A DNA stretch of 64,000 nucleotides from Moraxella catarrhalis (GTDB lineage: Bacteria > Pseudomonadota > Gammaproteobacteria > Pseudomonadales > Moraxellaceae). Position numbers and translations under genes: made by a program. Of the stretch, positions 1-8,130 are shown piece by piece. Within the stretch, counting starts at the first letter, position 1; each line of letters begins with the position of its first letter. The stretch lies in the NCBI RefSeq assembly GCF_001656295.1, contig NZ_LXHE01000017.1, positions 1-64,000 on the forward strand, written 5' to 3'. The notes beneath the pieces were generated by a model. That model was given only the letters and a program-made list of their open reading frames with translations. It was not told the origin of the DNA and did no database searches.

Positions 1-763
1 ATCAGACATACCCGTTATTAATATAAAAGAACACTAAATCAAAGGCTTTAAAGTGATTCTCGAGTTTTTTGGAAAAGTTACAACTTCGCCTAACTGCTCG
101 TTTTATCCTATGCCGAATACGGCAATTATTTCCTTCGATGCCCACGGTGAAAAATTTACCAATTCTTTGAGTAAAGCCTTTAAAGCCAGTGACGAAGCTA
201 TCCCAATTATCACTGGCAATAACAGCACAAGTTACACCCAAGGCTTGAGGTTTTGCGCTTAATCGTTTAACCGTTTTAAGGTCTCGCTTTCCCCATACAT
301 AGGCAACAATTTCGCCTGTTTGACGGTGGTAAGCATAGATGAGCCATTGTTTGTTGCTCTTTTTACCTACGAACATCCATAGCTCGTCTACTTCTAGTTG
401 GTCATAGTGACTTTGCTTTGGTATCAGTCGGTAGTTGCATTTTTCCAAAGTAGCTAATACTTTACCTTGGCTAATCCTTTCAACGCAAGCGATGTCTTTT
501 ATGCCACTACCTCGTACCATGAGTTGGCGTATTTTGCTTTCTTTTTGAGAGTGACATCCAAGATAACTTAACGCATGGTCGCCAATAAATTGCCGCCTGC
601 AGTCTTTGCATTGGTAGTTCTGCTTACCATAGCTTTTTTTACCGTTTTTCTTTATACTGTCCCCTAAACAGGCTGGGCAGTTGATGTATAGTGTGATTTG
701 CATTTCACTATTTTATCAATTTCTCAGCCTGTTTTTTTACAGCATACTTTTTAAAGCACTACC
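1..763 (-). mobile_element. IS1-family insertion sequence, 3' part beyond the window edge
   Basis: The transposase gene occupies most of this stretch. Upstream of its start, the minus strand beginning at 763 reads ggtagtgctttaaaaagtat, which matches the GGTxxTGC-type terminal inverted repeat of IS1-family elements. I therefore place the 5' end of the element at about 763. The opposite end lies outside the window, so the partner repeat and the target duplication cannot be checked. The element ends 24 bp from the hemO stop codon and reads in the same direction as hemO. The boundary is inferred from one repeat only. Confidence 0.75.
2..703 (-). CDS. IS1-family transposase, single continuous reading frame
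   Basis: DDE transposase that cuts and joins the ends of its own insertion sequence. The 233 residues match the InsA-InsB fusion in length. An N-terminal zinc-binding segment (CPAC about residue 9, CKDC about 32) is followed by a helix-turn-helix region and a catalytic domain with DELW near residue 106, ASDNWDSF near 163 and the IS1-typical IEGNN-x-RIRHRIKR block near 189. Classical IS1 makes this protein by a -1 ribosomal frameshift between insA and insB. Here one uninterrupted frame encodes it, as in the single-ORF subgroup of the family. The stop codon is at the very edge of the window, so the gene is complete and probably active. Confidence 0.93.
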   Translation of the reverse strand: MQITLYINCPACLGDSIKKNGKKSYGKQNYQCKDCRRQFIGDHALSYLGCHSQKESKIRQLMVRGSGIKDIACVERISQGKVLATLEKCNYRLIPKQSHYDQLEVDELWMFVGKKSNKQWLIYAYHRQTGEIVAYVWGKRDLKTVKRLSAKPQALGVTCAVIASDNWDSFVTGFKGFTQRIGKFFTVGIEGNNCRIRHRIKRAVRRSCNFSKKLENHFKAFDLVFFYINNGYV

Positions 764-787
764 CAAGTTCAATCGGTGGGCTGTTGT

Positions 788-1375
788 TCATGCGCTTGGT
801 GTAGCTTCACCAAAAATTTGCTTAAGTGCCACTTTATAAAATTCAAAGGCTTCTATTGCCCCTTGAATGGCTGTATCTTGCTCATCTTTACTAAGATTGA
901 GCTGGTTTAAAGATTCACGAAATGCATTCCAATGCTTACCACGACCATCAGGATGGGCATCTAAATGACTTGCACCAAAATTCTCATCAAAACCCAATTT
1001 TTCTTTTGTATCTTTAAATAAAAAGGCTGCACCAATATTGGAACCTTCAGCACAATAAAGCCAGCCAATGGCTTTGGCACCCGTTGGTGCTGGTAATTCT
1101 GTCTCAAAGGTATTTGGCTGTTGTTCTAGGTCTTTTAAATCATTTAAAACGGCACCATAACGTGCCATTGACGCTAAGTTTTCAATGGATTGGTTTAGTG
1201 CTGGGTCTTTGTAAATAGGATCAACAATTTTATGAAAAACAGATTGTAGATTTAAAAACTTAATATAATTTTCGACACTGTCAAAAGGTCTAACTGACAT
1301 GACCATCTCATCGACGCTGTCGTGTATGTTGCGAGTATCTTCTTTGAGACGCTCGGTGAAAGTTGGTTGTGTCAT
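788..1375 (-). CDS. hemO: Biliverdin-producing heme oxygenase
   Basis: Cytoplasmic enzyme that oxidises heme to biliverdin, CO and free iron, letting the cell use host heme as an iron source. The 195 residues match the HemO/PigA family. The proximal heme ligand should be the His of NIHDSVD near residue 17, and the distal helix is seen as GWLYCAEGSNIGAAFLF around residues 104-120, with the glycines that lie over the heme. The gene is alone on the minus strand. A perfect long palindrome with Fur-box character overlaps its predicted -10 region (1495-1539), so iron repression is likely. A leader of about 150 nt precedes the start. An IS1-family element sits just past its stop. Confidence 0.93.
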   Translation of the reverse strand: MTQPTFTERLKEDTRNIHDSVDEMVMSVRPFDSVENYIKFLNLQSVFHKIVDPIYKDPALNQSIENLASMARYGAVLNDLKDLEQQPNTFETELPAPTGAKAIGWLYCAEGSNIGAAFLFKDTKEKLGFDENFGASHLDAHPDGRGKHWNAFRESLNQLNLSKDEQDTAIQGAIEAFEFYKVALKQIFGEATPSA

Positions 1376-1437
1376 AAAATCTTTCCAAGGATTGATCAGA
1401 TGTGTGATAATCTGTGCAACTTAGCTGCCTAATTGAT

Positions 1438-1475
1438 GAAATAAGCAAACAAAATTGAAATAAGCAAACAAAATG
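1438..1475. repeat. Two tandem 19-bp repeats in the hemO leader
   Basis: The unit gaaataagcaaacaaaatt (1438-1456) is followed immediately by a copy differing only in the last base (1457-1475). The repeats lie between the predicted hemO promoter and its start codon, so they would be in the untranslated leader. Two units is the minimum for a tandem repeat. Their function is unknown. Confidence 0.8.
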
Positions 1476-1494
1476 AACTGTATCAACAATAAAC

Positions 1495-1539
1495 ATCATA
1501 TATTATGAATGATAATAGTTATCATTCATAATATATGAT
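1495..1539 (-). promoter_or_regulatory. Fur-type operator palindrome at the hemO promoter
   Basis: Arms 1495-1515 and 1519-1539 are perfect 21-bp inverted repeats around a 3-base centre. The core (aatgataatagttatcatt) closely resembles the Fur consensus of overlapping GATAAT units. It overlaps the predicted -10 of hemO, where repressor binding would block RNA polymerase. Fur control of heme oxygenase genes is well known; its action at this site is inferred. Confidence 0.8.
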
Positions 1540-1563
1540 AACCAAATCAAAGTATGATTGCAA
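1535..1563 (-). promoter_or_regulatory. Predicted hemO promoter
   Basis: On the minus strand TTGCAA (1558-1563) is followed after 17 bp by TATCAT (1535-1540), a good sigma-70 match. The -10 lies in the edge of the Fur-like palindrome, which would give direct repression. Confidence 0.6.
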
Positions 1564-1605
1564 TAGGTATTTTTATCAATTTAGCTCAAAATGCCAGAAA
1601 GCAAG

Positions 1606-2319
1606 TTAATCCAAATCTTTTAACGCCCATCGCTCTTTGTCTTTGAACATACATTCATCAAATACCACACAAGCACCACATTTTGGCTTACGAGCTGTAC
1701 AAGTATAACGCCCATGTAATATCAAATAATGATGCGCATCCACCAAAAACTCATCAGGGATACGCATCATCAAGGCTTTTTCAACAGCAAGGACGGTTTT
1801 ACCTGTGGCCAATCCTGTGCGGTTACTAACACGAAAAATATGCGTATCTACCGCCATGACGGGTTCACCAAAAGCGGTATTTAGCACCACATTGGCAGTC
1901 TTTCTACCCACGCCCGCTAAAGCTTCCAGTTCAGAGCGAGTGCGGGGTACTTGACCATTGTGTTTAGTGATGAGGTCTTGGCAAGTTTTGATGACATTGG
2001 CAGCTTTAGAGTTATACAATCCAATGGAGCTGATATAACTTTTTAGGTTATCTAATCCCAAATCCAAAATAGCTTTGGGAGTATTGGCAACTTTAAATAA
2101 TTTATCGGTGGCAATATTGACACTTTTATCGGTTGCTTGAGCTGATAGCATGACAGCAATCAGTAGCTCAAATTCTGAAGAATAGTGAAGTTCGGTGACA
2201 GGTTCTTTGATGTGCTTAGCAAGTTTTTGGAAAAATGCCAAACGCTTGTTGACATTCATGGGGCGTGAGGGTGGCGTGTTAGCCGTTTTGCTCGTAGTTA
2301 ATTTAGGTTTGGTTGTCAT
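1606..2319 (-). CDS. nth: Endonuclease III
   Basis: Bifunctional DNA glycosylase and AP lyase that removes oxidised pyrimidines in base excision repair. The helix-hairpin-helix is LAGVGRKTANVVL around residue 130 and carries the catalytic Lys. The catalytic Asp is in AVDTHIFRV about 18 residues later. The C-terminal iron-sulfur loop has all four cysteines with C-x6-C-x2-C-x5-C spacing (CTARKPKCGACVVFDEC). The 237 residues include an N-terminal tail of about 20 residues rich in Thr and Pro, longer than the 211-residue E. coli enzyme. The start is 26 bp after the stop of the Lon-like protease gene, so the two are probably co-transcribed. Confidence 0.95.
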   Translation of the reverse strand: MTTKPKLTTSKTANTPPSRPMNVNKRLAFFQKLAKHIKEPVTELHYSSEFELLIAVMLSAQATDKSVNIATDKLFKVANTPKAILDLGLDNLKSYISSIGLYNSKAANVIKTCQDLITKHNGQVPRTRSELEALAGVGRKTANVVLNTAFGEPVMAVDTHIFRVSNRTGLATGKTVLAVEKALMMRIPDEFLVDAHHYLILHGRYTCTARKPKCGACVVFDECMFKDKERWALKDLD

Positions 2320-2345
2320 AGTTTTACAGTTTGTGGCATGCTGGT

Positions 2346-4727
2346 TTAGTTTTTAGCTGTTCGATTGTCTTTATCGTCTTTATCATCTTGTACCCAGCTT
2401 TCAAGGCGTTTGACAATTTTGCCAAACAATGTATTACGCTTATACTCGCCATGCTTATTTTTGTCATCAATGGGCATGCCTGACAAAAGGGCAAGGGCGT
2501 CGGTAATATGGTCAATGGCATAAATATGAAATTGTTCATCTTTAACAGCCTGTACGATGTCATCACGCAGCATCAGTTGGGCGATATTAGCGCGTGGTAA
2601 TATGACCCCTTGATTGCCATCAAGTCCTTTATCACGGCAAGCATCAAAAAATCCAGCGATTTTTGCATTCACGCCACCAACCGCTTGAGCTTGCCCTAAT
2701 TGATTCATTGAACCTGTGATGGCAAGGTTTTGGGCAATGGGAATATTGGCTAAAGCAGATAACAAGGCACACGCTTCGGCAAGCGTTGCACTATCGCCAT
2801 CAATTTGCCCATAGCTTTGCTCAAATGCCAAAGACGCACTGAAATTTAATTCATGAAATTCGCTAAATAAGGCACGCAGAAAGCTGGACATAATGAGCAT
2901 ACCTTTGGCGTGTAAGCTACCACCAAGCTCAACATCTCGTTCAATGTCTAAAATCTCACCTTGACCAAAGTTGGGCTGAATCAAGGCGGTCAGGCGCGCA
3001 GGCAGACCAAATTCGCTGTCGGCATAGCTGATGACGGTAAGCGCGTTGATTTGTCCAACCGCCCAGCCTTTGGTGCAGATGATTTGTTGACCGTTTAGAA
3101 TTTCTTGCCAATACAGATCTTTTAGATAGCTTGTGCGTTCGGTGATGTCATCAAGCGCGGTTTGCACATGTTTGGCGGTGACGGTTTTGTCATTTTGAAG
3201 GGTGGCAATGCGCGCAGATTCCACGATCAAGCCTGCCAATCGGTCAGCGTGCAAATCCAGCTTATTTTTGTCGTCGCTAAGCTCTGATAATTTATCAATT
3301 ATCACCGCAAACGCTGTATTATCAAAGGCTGGCAGTTGATACGCTTTAATCATATCTACCATCTTTAGCACCATGCCGTGTTCGCTTAGGTCGTCGCGCT
3401 TGATGTCGTCATGAAAATCAGCGCGAACTTTAAATACCGAATTAAATTCAGGTTCAAACTCCAAAAGTTCATAATACAAATCAGCTTCGCCCAACAAAAT
3501 CACCTTAACATCCAGCGCCACGCTGTCAGGCTCAAGCGATAAGCTGCCTGTCAAGGTGAGCATCTGCTCCAGGCTTGAGATTTTGATTTGTTTTGATTGC
3601 AAAGCACGCTTTAACCCCTGCCATGCATAAGGATGTTCAAGCAGACTTTGGGCTTCTAATAAAAGATAGCCGCCGTTAGCTTTATGCAGAGCGCCAGCTC
3701 GGATCATACTCACATCAGTCAAGACGGTGCCAAGCTCTGTGGTGTACTCAATATGCCCAAGTAAATTAAGATGCGTTGGCAAATCTTCAAACACAATTGG
3801 TGCGCCAGCTGAAGGCTTATGACTGACCAAGACATTGACCGCATATCGGCTAGGCACATCAGATAACGCTGCCGCCACAAAATTTTCATCATCTTCATTG
3901 ATGATCCGCGCGACATTCTTGACCATATCATCTAGCATGGCATTTAGATGGCGCACGGCTTTTGGCTGATGATTAAAGCTTGCCAAAATGGGCTTAAACA
4001 TCGGCTCAAGCACTTTTTGGGCGGTGCTTTGGTGTAGCTCTTCTAGCTGATCATGCGTGCTATCTTCAAGCTCACCAAGCTCAAGCTGTGCTTCTGAAAG
4101 CTGTTTTTGAAGTTTGCTGAGCGCTTGGGTGTCGATCGGTTTTTGGTCATCAATCGCCATAAAATGCACGCGCCCATCAGCAGCTGTCTTTAGCATCAGA
4201 TTATGATTTTTGGCGTCATCATTGATACTGCTAAAGCGTTCATGTTGCAGTGTCACGGTGGCGGATTTGATGACTTCGATGTGGCTTTGGTGGGTGTCAC
4301 CAAGCAATTTGGCGGCAAGTTTTTTCTTGGCGTCCTGCCAAAGCTTATGCACTTTTTGCTGAAATACGCTTGCCATTCCTGCAGGAAAATCAATCGCGAT
4401 CGGACGGCGCGCATCTGCGAAGTGATGGACATACACCCAGTCATTGGGCGTGGGCATCTGCTTGGCACGCTCAGTCAAAAGGCGCGTAACCAAGGTGCGC
4501 TTGCCCAGCCCATTTTCGCCCACTGCGAACACATGATAGCCATTGGCGCGGATATCAAGCGCTGTGTTTAAGGCCTTGATCGCACGGCTTTGACCAAATG
4601 CCAAATCAGGCTTAGGCAGGCGCGCGCGGCTAGATTTGGGCAGCTTTTTGGGATCGGTATAACGCTTTAAGTCGCAGGCTTGTAATCGGTGGGTGTTTTT
4701 TAAAATGTGATATGCGTTATCTTTCAT
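2346..4727 (-). CDS. Lon-like ATP-dependent protease (LonB/YcbZ/AsrA type)
   Basis: Predicted ATP-driven serine protease of the COG1067 group (E. coli YcbZ, P. aeruginosa AsrA), distinct from classical Lon. A Walker A-type loop is GENGLGKRTLV around residue 69, followed by a long helical middle region. The C-terminal protease domain keeps the Ser-Lys dyad: Ser in GDSATLAEA and Lys in VNAKIAGFFDA, about 45 residues apart. The 793 residues match the family length. Its known relatives lack the Lon N-terminal substrate domain and are linked to stress survival; the substrates here are unknown. It is transcribed away from rsmG, and the 215-bp gap should hold both promoters. nth follows in the same direction. 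Confidence 0.9.
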   Translation of the reverse strand: MKDNAYHILKNTHRLQACDLKRYTDPKKLPKSSRARLPKPDLAFGQSRAIKALNTALDIRANGYHVFAVGENGLGKRTLVTRLLTERAKQMPTPNDWVYVHHFADARRPIAIDFPAGMASVFQQKVHKLWQDAKKKLAAKLLGDTHQSHIEVIKSATVTLQHERFSSINDDAKNHNLMLKTAADGRVHFMAIDDQKPIDTQALSKLQKQLSEAQLELGELEDSTHDQLEELHQSTAQKVLEPMFKPILASFNHQPKAVRHLNAMLDDMVKNVARIINEDDENFVAAALSDVPSRYAVNVLVSHKPSAGAPIVFEDLPTHLNLLGHIEYTTELGTVLTDVSMIRAGALHKANGGYLLLEAQSLLEHPYAWQGLKRALQSKQIKISSLEQMLTLTGSLSLEPDSVALDVKVILLGEADLYYELLEFEPEFNSVFKVRADFHDDIKRDDLSEHGMVLKMVDMIKAYQLPAFDNTAFAVIIDKLSELSDDKNKLDLHADRLAGLIVESARIATLQNDKTVTAKHVQTALDDITERTSYLKDLYWQEILNGQQIICTKGWAVGQINALTVISYADSEFGLPARLTALIQPNFGQGEILDIERDVELGGSLHAKGMLIMSSFLRALFSEFHELNFSASLAFEQSYGQIDGDSATLAEACALLSALANIPIAQNLAITGSMNQLGQAQAVGGVNAKIAGFFDACRDKGLDGNQGVILPRANIAQLMLRDDIVQAVKDEQFHIYAIDHITDALALLSGMPIDDKNKHGEYKRNTLFGKIVKRLESWVQDDKDDKDNRTAKN

Positions 4728-4942
4728 AAAATCGAAATCAGCTCAGCCTGCCTATCCTTTGTGCAAAACGGTAAAATGTGATGAAATGCTCAAAAAACGC
4801 AGTGGGTTGGTTAAAAAGGGTATTTTAGCAGATTAAAGCATGATAAAATAGGCTTTGCTGTGCGCAAACTTTTATTTTATGCTGCCGTGTTTGGCAGTCT
4901 TGTGTTGTTTGTTGATGTGTTAAATTTATTAAGAACGATGAT

Positions 4943-5620
4943 ATGACCCCCAAATTTTCTAAAATCTCCCACAAATCTCAAAGCTTTGCAGCCGCCATTG
5001 AGGCAGCCGCTCAATCGCTTGGATTGACCATCACTGACGAGCAGATTGTGCAGATTTTACGGTATTTAGACGGTCTTTTATTGTGGGGTAAAGCGTACAA
5101 TCTCACCGCCATCACAGATCCTGATGAGGCTTTGGTGAAGCATATTTTTGACTGTATGGCGATCGTCCCAAAATTGCCTTTTAAGACGCAGTCAAACCAA
5201 TCGTTGCTTGATATTGGCACAGGCGCGGGTCTGCCGTCGGTGATCTTAGCGATTTTAAAGCCTGATTGGCACATTGATGCCCTTGACAGCAATCAAAAGA
5301 AAATCCGCTTTATACGCCAAATCACCAGTGAAATTGGCTTAAAAAATATCACACCAATTGCTTCTAGAATTGAGCACCATCATGCCCAGAAGGCGAATGC
5401 GTACGATGTGATTACTTCACGCGCATTTGCGTCACTTGCTGATTTTGTCAGCCTTGCCGAGCCGTGCTTGGCTGAGTCGGGTGTCTTATACGCGATGAAA
5501 GGCAAAGTCCCGACCGCCGAAGAGATGGCAGATTTACAGGCTTGGCATATAGACATTGAGCCCATCTTAGTACCCAAATTAAATGACGACAGGTGCGTGG
5601 TTTATCTCACAAAACAGTAA
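4943..5620 (+). CDS. rsmG: 16S rRNA (guanine-527-N7)-methyltransferase
   Basis: SAM-dependent methyltransferase that modifies G527 in the 530 loop of 16S rRNA; loss gives low-level streptomycin resistance in other bacteria. The N-terminal helical part holds LLLWGKAYNLTAI around residue 46 and HIFDC around 67. The SAM-binding motif is LLDIGTGAGLPSVILAI around residue 88, and VITSRAFASL follows near 155. The 225 residues are normal for the family. It precedes parA by 39 bp, the usual gammaproteobacterial order; mnmG, which often lies upstream, is not here. The start ATG has no strong ribosome-binding site. Confidence 0.95.
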   Translation: MTPKFSKISHKSQSFAAAIEAAAQSLGLTITDEQIVQILRYLDGLLLWGKAYNLTAITDPDEALVKHIFDCMAIVPKLPFKTQSNQSLLDIGTGAGLPSVILAILKPDWHIDALDSNQKKIRFIRQITSEIGLKNITPIASRIEHHHAQKANAYDVITSRAFASLADFVSLAEPCLAESGVLYAMKGKVPTAEEMADLQAWHIDIEPILVPKLNDDRCVVYLTKQ

Positions 5621-5659
5621 TTTTTAATCATTTTTATTATATATTTTGAAGGTTTTATT

Positions 5660-6436
5660 ATGGAAGTTATTGCAATTGCCAATCAAAAAGGGGGTGTTGG
5701 CAAGACCACAACCACAGTCAATTTGGCGGCGGCGTTGGCGATGATTGCCAAAAAAAAGGTGCTGCTGATAGATTTGGATTCCCAAGGGAATGCCACCACC
5801 AGTGTCGGCTTGGATAAAAATACCTTAGAATACACGATGGCGGATGTGCTACTTGATGGCGTGTCTCTACAAGATGCCATCTTATCTACAGATATTGGCT
5901 TGGATGTCATTGGTGCCAACCGAGATTTGGCAGGGATTGATGTGTCATTGGCTGGTGTTCCTGATGCGCCTTTTTTGCTCAAGCAAGCTATGGCAGATGC
6001 CAAGGCGGCAGGCAAGCTTGAGTATGATTATATCGTGATGGACTGCGCCCCAAGTCTTAGCATGATTACGGTCAATGCCTTTGCGGCGACTGATGGCGTC
6101 ATCATCCCGATGCAGTGCGAGTATTATGCGCTTGAAGGTGTGGCGGACTTGATCGCGACGATTGATAAGCTTAAATCCATCAACGATGCTTTACACATTC
6201 GCGGCGTGGTGCGCACTTTGTTTGATTATCGCAACACATTGGCGCAAGACGTTTCTGGCGAGCTTGAACGTCATTTTGGTGATTTGGTTTATCAAACCAG
6301 TATTCCAAGAAATGTGCGTTTGGCAGAAGCGCCGAGTTTTGGGCAGTCGATTTTTACTTATGAAAAATCATCCAAGGGCGCGATCGCTTATCATAAACTC
6401 ATGAATGAAGTGGTTGCACAGACCAAAGCCAAATAA
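5660..6436 (+). CDS. parA: Chromosome partitioning ATPase ParA (Soj type)
   Basis: Deviant Walker ATPase that binds DNA non-specifically as an ATP dimer and moves ParB-bound origin DNA. The Walker A KGGVGKTTT is at residues 10-18, the switch I region DLDSQGNATT near 38, and the switch II region YIVMDCAPSLS near 126. The 258 residues and absence of an N-terminal helix-turn-helix place it with chromosomal ParA/Soj proteins rather than plasmid type Ia. It is followed 15 bp later by a small ParB-like gene and then parB. That is unusual, because parB normally follows directly. Two different proteins in the operon carry the motif expected to stimulate this ATPase. Confidence 0.95.
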   Translation: MEVIAIANQKGGVGKTTTTVNLAAALAMIAKKKVLLIDLDSQGNATTSVGLDKNTLEYTMADVLLDGVSLQDAILSTDIGLDVIGANRDLAGIDVSLAGVPDAPFLLKQAMADAKAAGKLEYDYIVMDCAPSLSMITVNAFAATDGVIIPMQCEYYALEGVADLIATIDKLKSINDALHIRGVVRTLFDYRNTLAQDVSGELERHFGDLVYQTSIPRNVRLAEAPSFGQSIFTYEKSSKGAIAYHKLMNEVVAQTKAK

Positions 6437-6451
6437 AACGGATACATAGCC

Positions 6452-6970
6452 ATGGCAAGAAAACGCGGACTTGGGGTTAAATACGGGTTGGATGCGCTCT
6501 TGAGCGGCACAAAAGTCGGTCGCCAAGTTGTTGATGTGATTGATGATGCCAAACTGGTGATGGCTGATGCAGACAACTCTGCCGATCAGTCGCAGGTGGC
6601 ATCAGTTACCGCTGAGCCTGATACCGCTCATGATGCTGATGTCTCAAAAGTATCTGAGTCAGCCACTCATGATGCTCATGAAATTACCTTACAAGATGAT
6701 AGCGCCGATCAACTTGATAGCCATCATCAAGGCGCGGATGATAAGCTTGGGCTGGTTGATGAGTCTGTGTTGCTAGAGGCTTCTGGGCAAACTGATCCAA
6801 TACTACAAGGTACCGACGAGCCCACTGGCAGCGATGATGCTAAGGCGGTGAGTGTTTTGGATAACCTGCCTGAATATCAACAAAAACAGATCGCTTTGTT
6901 TTGGCAGTTTGGTTTGGCTGAGCCGCGATACTCTGATTTGGCGGATGCGCCAAAGATGAATTTTAACTGA
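6452..6970 (+). CDS. Orphan small protein with a ParB-type N-terminal ParA-contact motif
   Basis: No known family recognised over the full length. Residues 1-17 (MARKRGLGVKYGLDALL) closely match the first 17 residues of the neighbouring ParB (MIKKRGLGMNRGLDALL), the segment that in other ParB/Spo0J proteins contacts ParA and triggers ATP hydrolysis. Residues 18-135 are acidic and rich in Asp, Ala, Ser and His, and look disordered. The last 35 residues or so hold an aromatic module (PEYQQKQIALFWQFGL). There is no GERRxRA CTP-binding motif, no helix-turn-helix and no dimer domain. It lies between parA (15 bp) and parB (29 bp), surely in one operon. I infer a ParA-interacting regulator; an eroded parB copy is less likely because the frame is intact and the tail is unrelated to ParB. 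Confidence 0.8.
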   Translation: MARKRGLGVKYGLDALLSGTKVGRQVVDVIDDAKLVMADADNSADQSQVASVTAEPDTAHDADVSKVSESATHDAHEITLQDDSADQLDSHHQGADDKLGLVDESVLLEASGQTDPILQGTDEPTGSDDAKAVSVLDNLPEYQQKQIALFWQFGLAEPRYSDLADAPKMNFN

Positions 6971-6999
6971 ATAATCACTAATACAGACTGGAAATTTTC

Positions 7000-8097
7000 A
7001 TGATTAAAAAGCGTGGATTGGGTATGAATCGTGGGCTAGATGCGCTGCTTGGCAACATCTCAGCAGAGAAAAAAATCATCGCAGGCGCCCAGTCTTTGGC
7101 GGCGAGTGCCGCCAGTGAGCAAACCGAAAATAAGTCTGATCAAGGCGTGGATCAGTCGATATCAGAAGTCGATACTTCCAACTCTTTGGAAGAAGCGCCA
7201 AAAAAGACCCCAAAAAGCGATAAAAAATCCAAAAAAAGCAAAAAAACCATCGATGATAACCCAGCTTTAGAGGCTGGCACGGGTGAGAAAGTTGCCCTTG
7301 TGCAAATTGCTACCAATCGTCTACAATCAGGCAAATATCAGCCGCGGCGTGACATGAACGAAGCGGCGCTCAATGAGTTGTCGCTTTCTATCAAACAGCA
7401 TGGCGTGATGCAGCCGATCGTGATTCGTCCGCTTTTGTCAGATGAGGGAAAGTCCAGTGATACGGTAACGCACGAGATCATCGCTGGCGAGCGTCGGTGG
7501 CGAGCGGCGAAACTGGCAGGGCTTGAGACCATTCCTGCCATTGAGCGTGTCTTATCCGATGAGATCGCCATTGCCTTGGCATTGATTGAAAATATTCAGC
7601 GTGAAGATCTAAATGTCTTGGAGCAAGCGGCAGCGCTGCAGCGATTTCATACCGAATTTGGCATGAGTCATGCCATGATCGCATCTGTAGTCGGTAAGGC
7701 GCGCACGACGGTTTCCAATTTAATGCGACTGAATCATCTGCATGATCAAGTCAAACAATATATGCTAGATGGCGTGATGGACATGGGGCACGCACGCGCA
7801 CTTTTATCGCTATCTCAAGAGCAGCAGCCAGTCATCGCCAAGAAAATCGTTGATGGCGGTATGACTGTGCGAGATGCCGAAAGACTGGTCAAATCAATTT
7901 TAGATCCTGATCCTAAGCACACAGTTCAGCCAGACCATGAGGTGTTGGCGCTGTCTCAGCAGATATCGGACGCCTTAGGTGCTAAGGTTAAGCTAAAGCA
8001 AGGCAAAGATGGCAAAGGCAGTGTGGAGATTTTCTTTTATAGCCACGATGAGTTTGGCGAGCTGGTAAATAGACTATGCCAAATATCAGATTATTGA
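7000..8097 (+). CDS. parB: Chromosome partitioning protein ParB
   Basis: CTP-dependent DNA clamp that loads at parS sites and spreads over origin DNA. The N-terminal RGLGMNRGLDALLG is the ParA-contact motif. A linker of about 75 residues follows, first acidic and then Lys-rich (KSDKKSKKSKK near residue 73). The ParB/Srx domain begins about residue 95, with QPRRD and the CTP-binding GERRWRAAKLAG near 165. The helix-turn-helix is MIASVVGKARTTVSNLMRL near 226, and a C-terminal dimer domain ends the protein. At 365 residues it is longer than usual, all of the excess being in the linker. No consensus parS was noticed in this window. Confidence 0.95.
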   Translation: MIKKRGLGMNRGLDALLGNISAEKKIIAGAQSLAASAASEQTENKSDQGVDQSISEVDTSNSLEEAPKKTPKSDKKSKKSKKTIDDNPALEAGTGEKVALVQIATNRLQSGKYQPRRDMNEAALNELSLSIKQHGVMQPIVIRPLLSDEGKSSDTVTHEIIAGERRWRAAKLAGLETIPAIERVLSDEIAIALALIENIQREDLNVLEQAAALQRFHTEFGMSHAMIASVVGKARTTVSNLMRLNHLHDQVKQYMLDGVMDMGHARALLSLSQEQQPVIAKKIVDGGMTVRDAERLVKSILDPDPKHTVQPDHEVLALSQQISDALGAKVKLKQGKDGKGSVEIFFYSHDEFGELVNRLCQISDY

Positions 8098-8130
8098 TCA
8101 TCAGACATTAAAATCAGCAGGGCAATGGTC

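Noticed and set aside
53-262. Open frame on the plus strand inside the IS element
   Set aside because: It is antisense to the transposase, has no ribosome-binding site and no recognisable motif.
1308-1499. 63-codon frame spanning the hemO leader and start
   Set aside because: It has no ribosome site, ends inside hemO in another frame, and its composition looks non-coding; the tandem repeat generates its middle.
4203-4571. 122-codon frame opposite the Lon-like protease gene
   Set aside because: Antisense shadow of a well supported gene; no protein family resemblance.
4728-4942. Possible replication origin between the protease gene and rsmG
   Set aside because: rsmG-parAB is often near oriC, but I found no cluster of DnaA boxes and no dnaA, rpmH or mnmG here.
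7198-7250. A/K-rich low-complexity stretch in parB as a phase-variable tract
   Set aside because: The Lys codons mix with Ser and Asp codons and no perfect repeat unit is present.
5580-8130. parS site in or near parAB
   Set aside because: No match to the tgtttcacgtgaaaca consensus was noticed by eye; a computed search with mismatches would be needed to exclude it.
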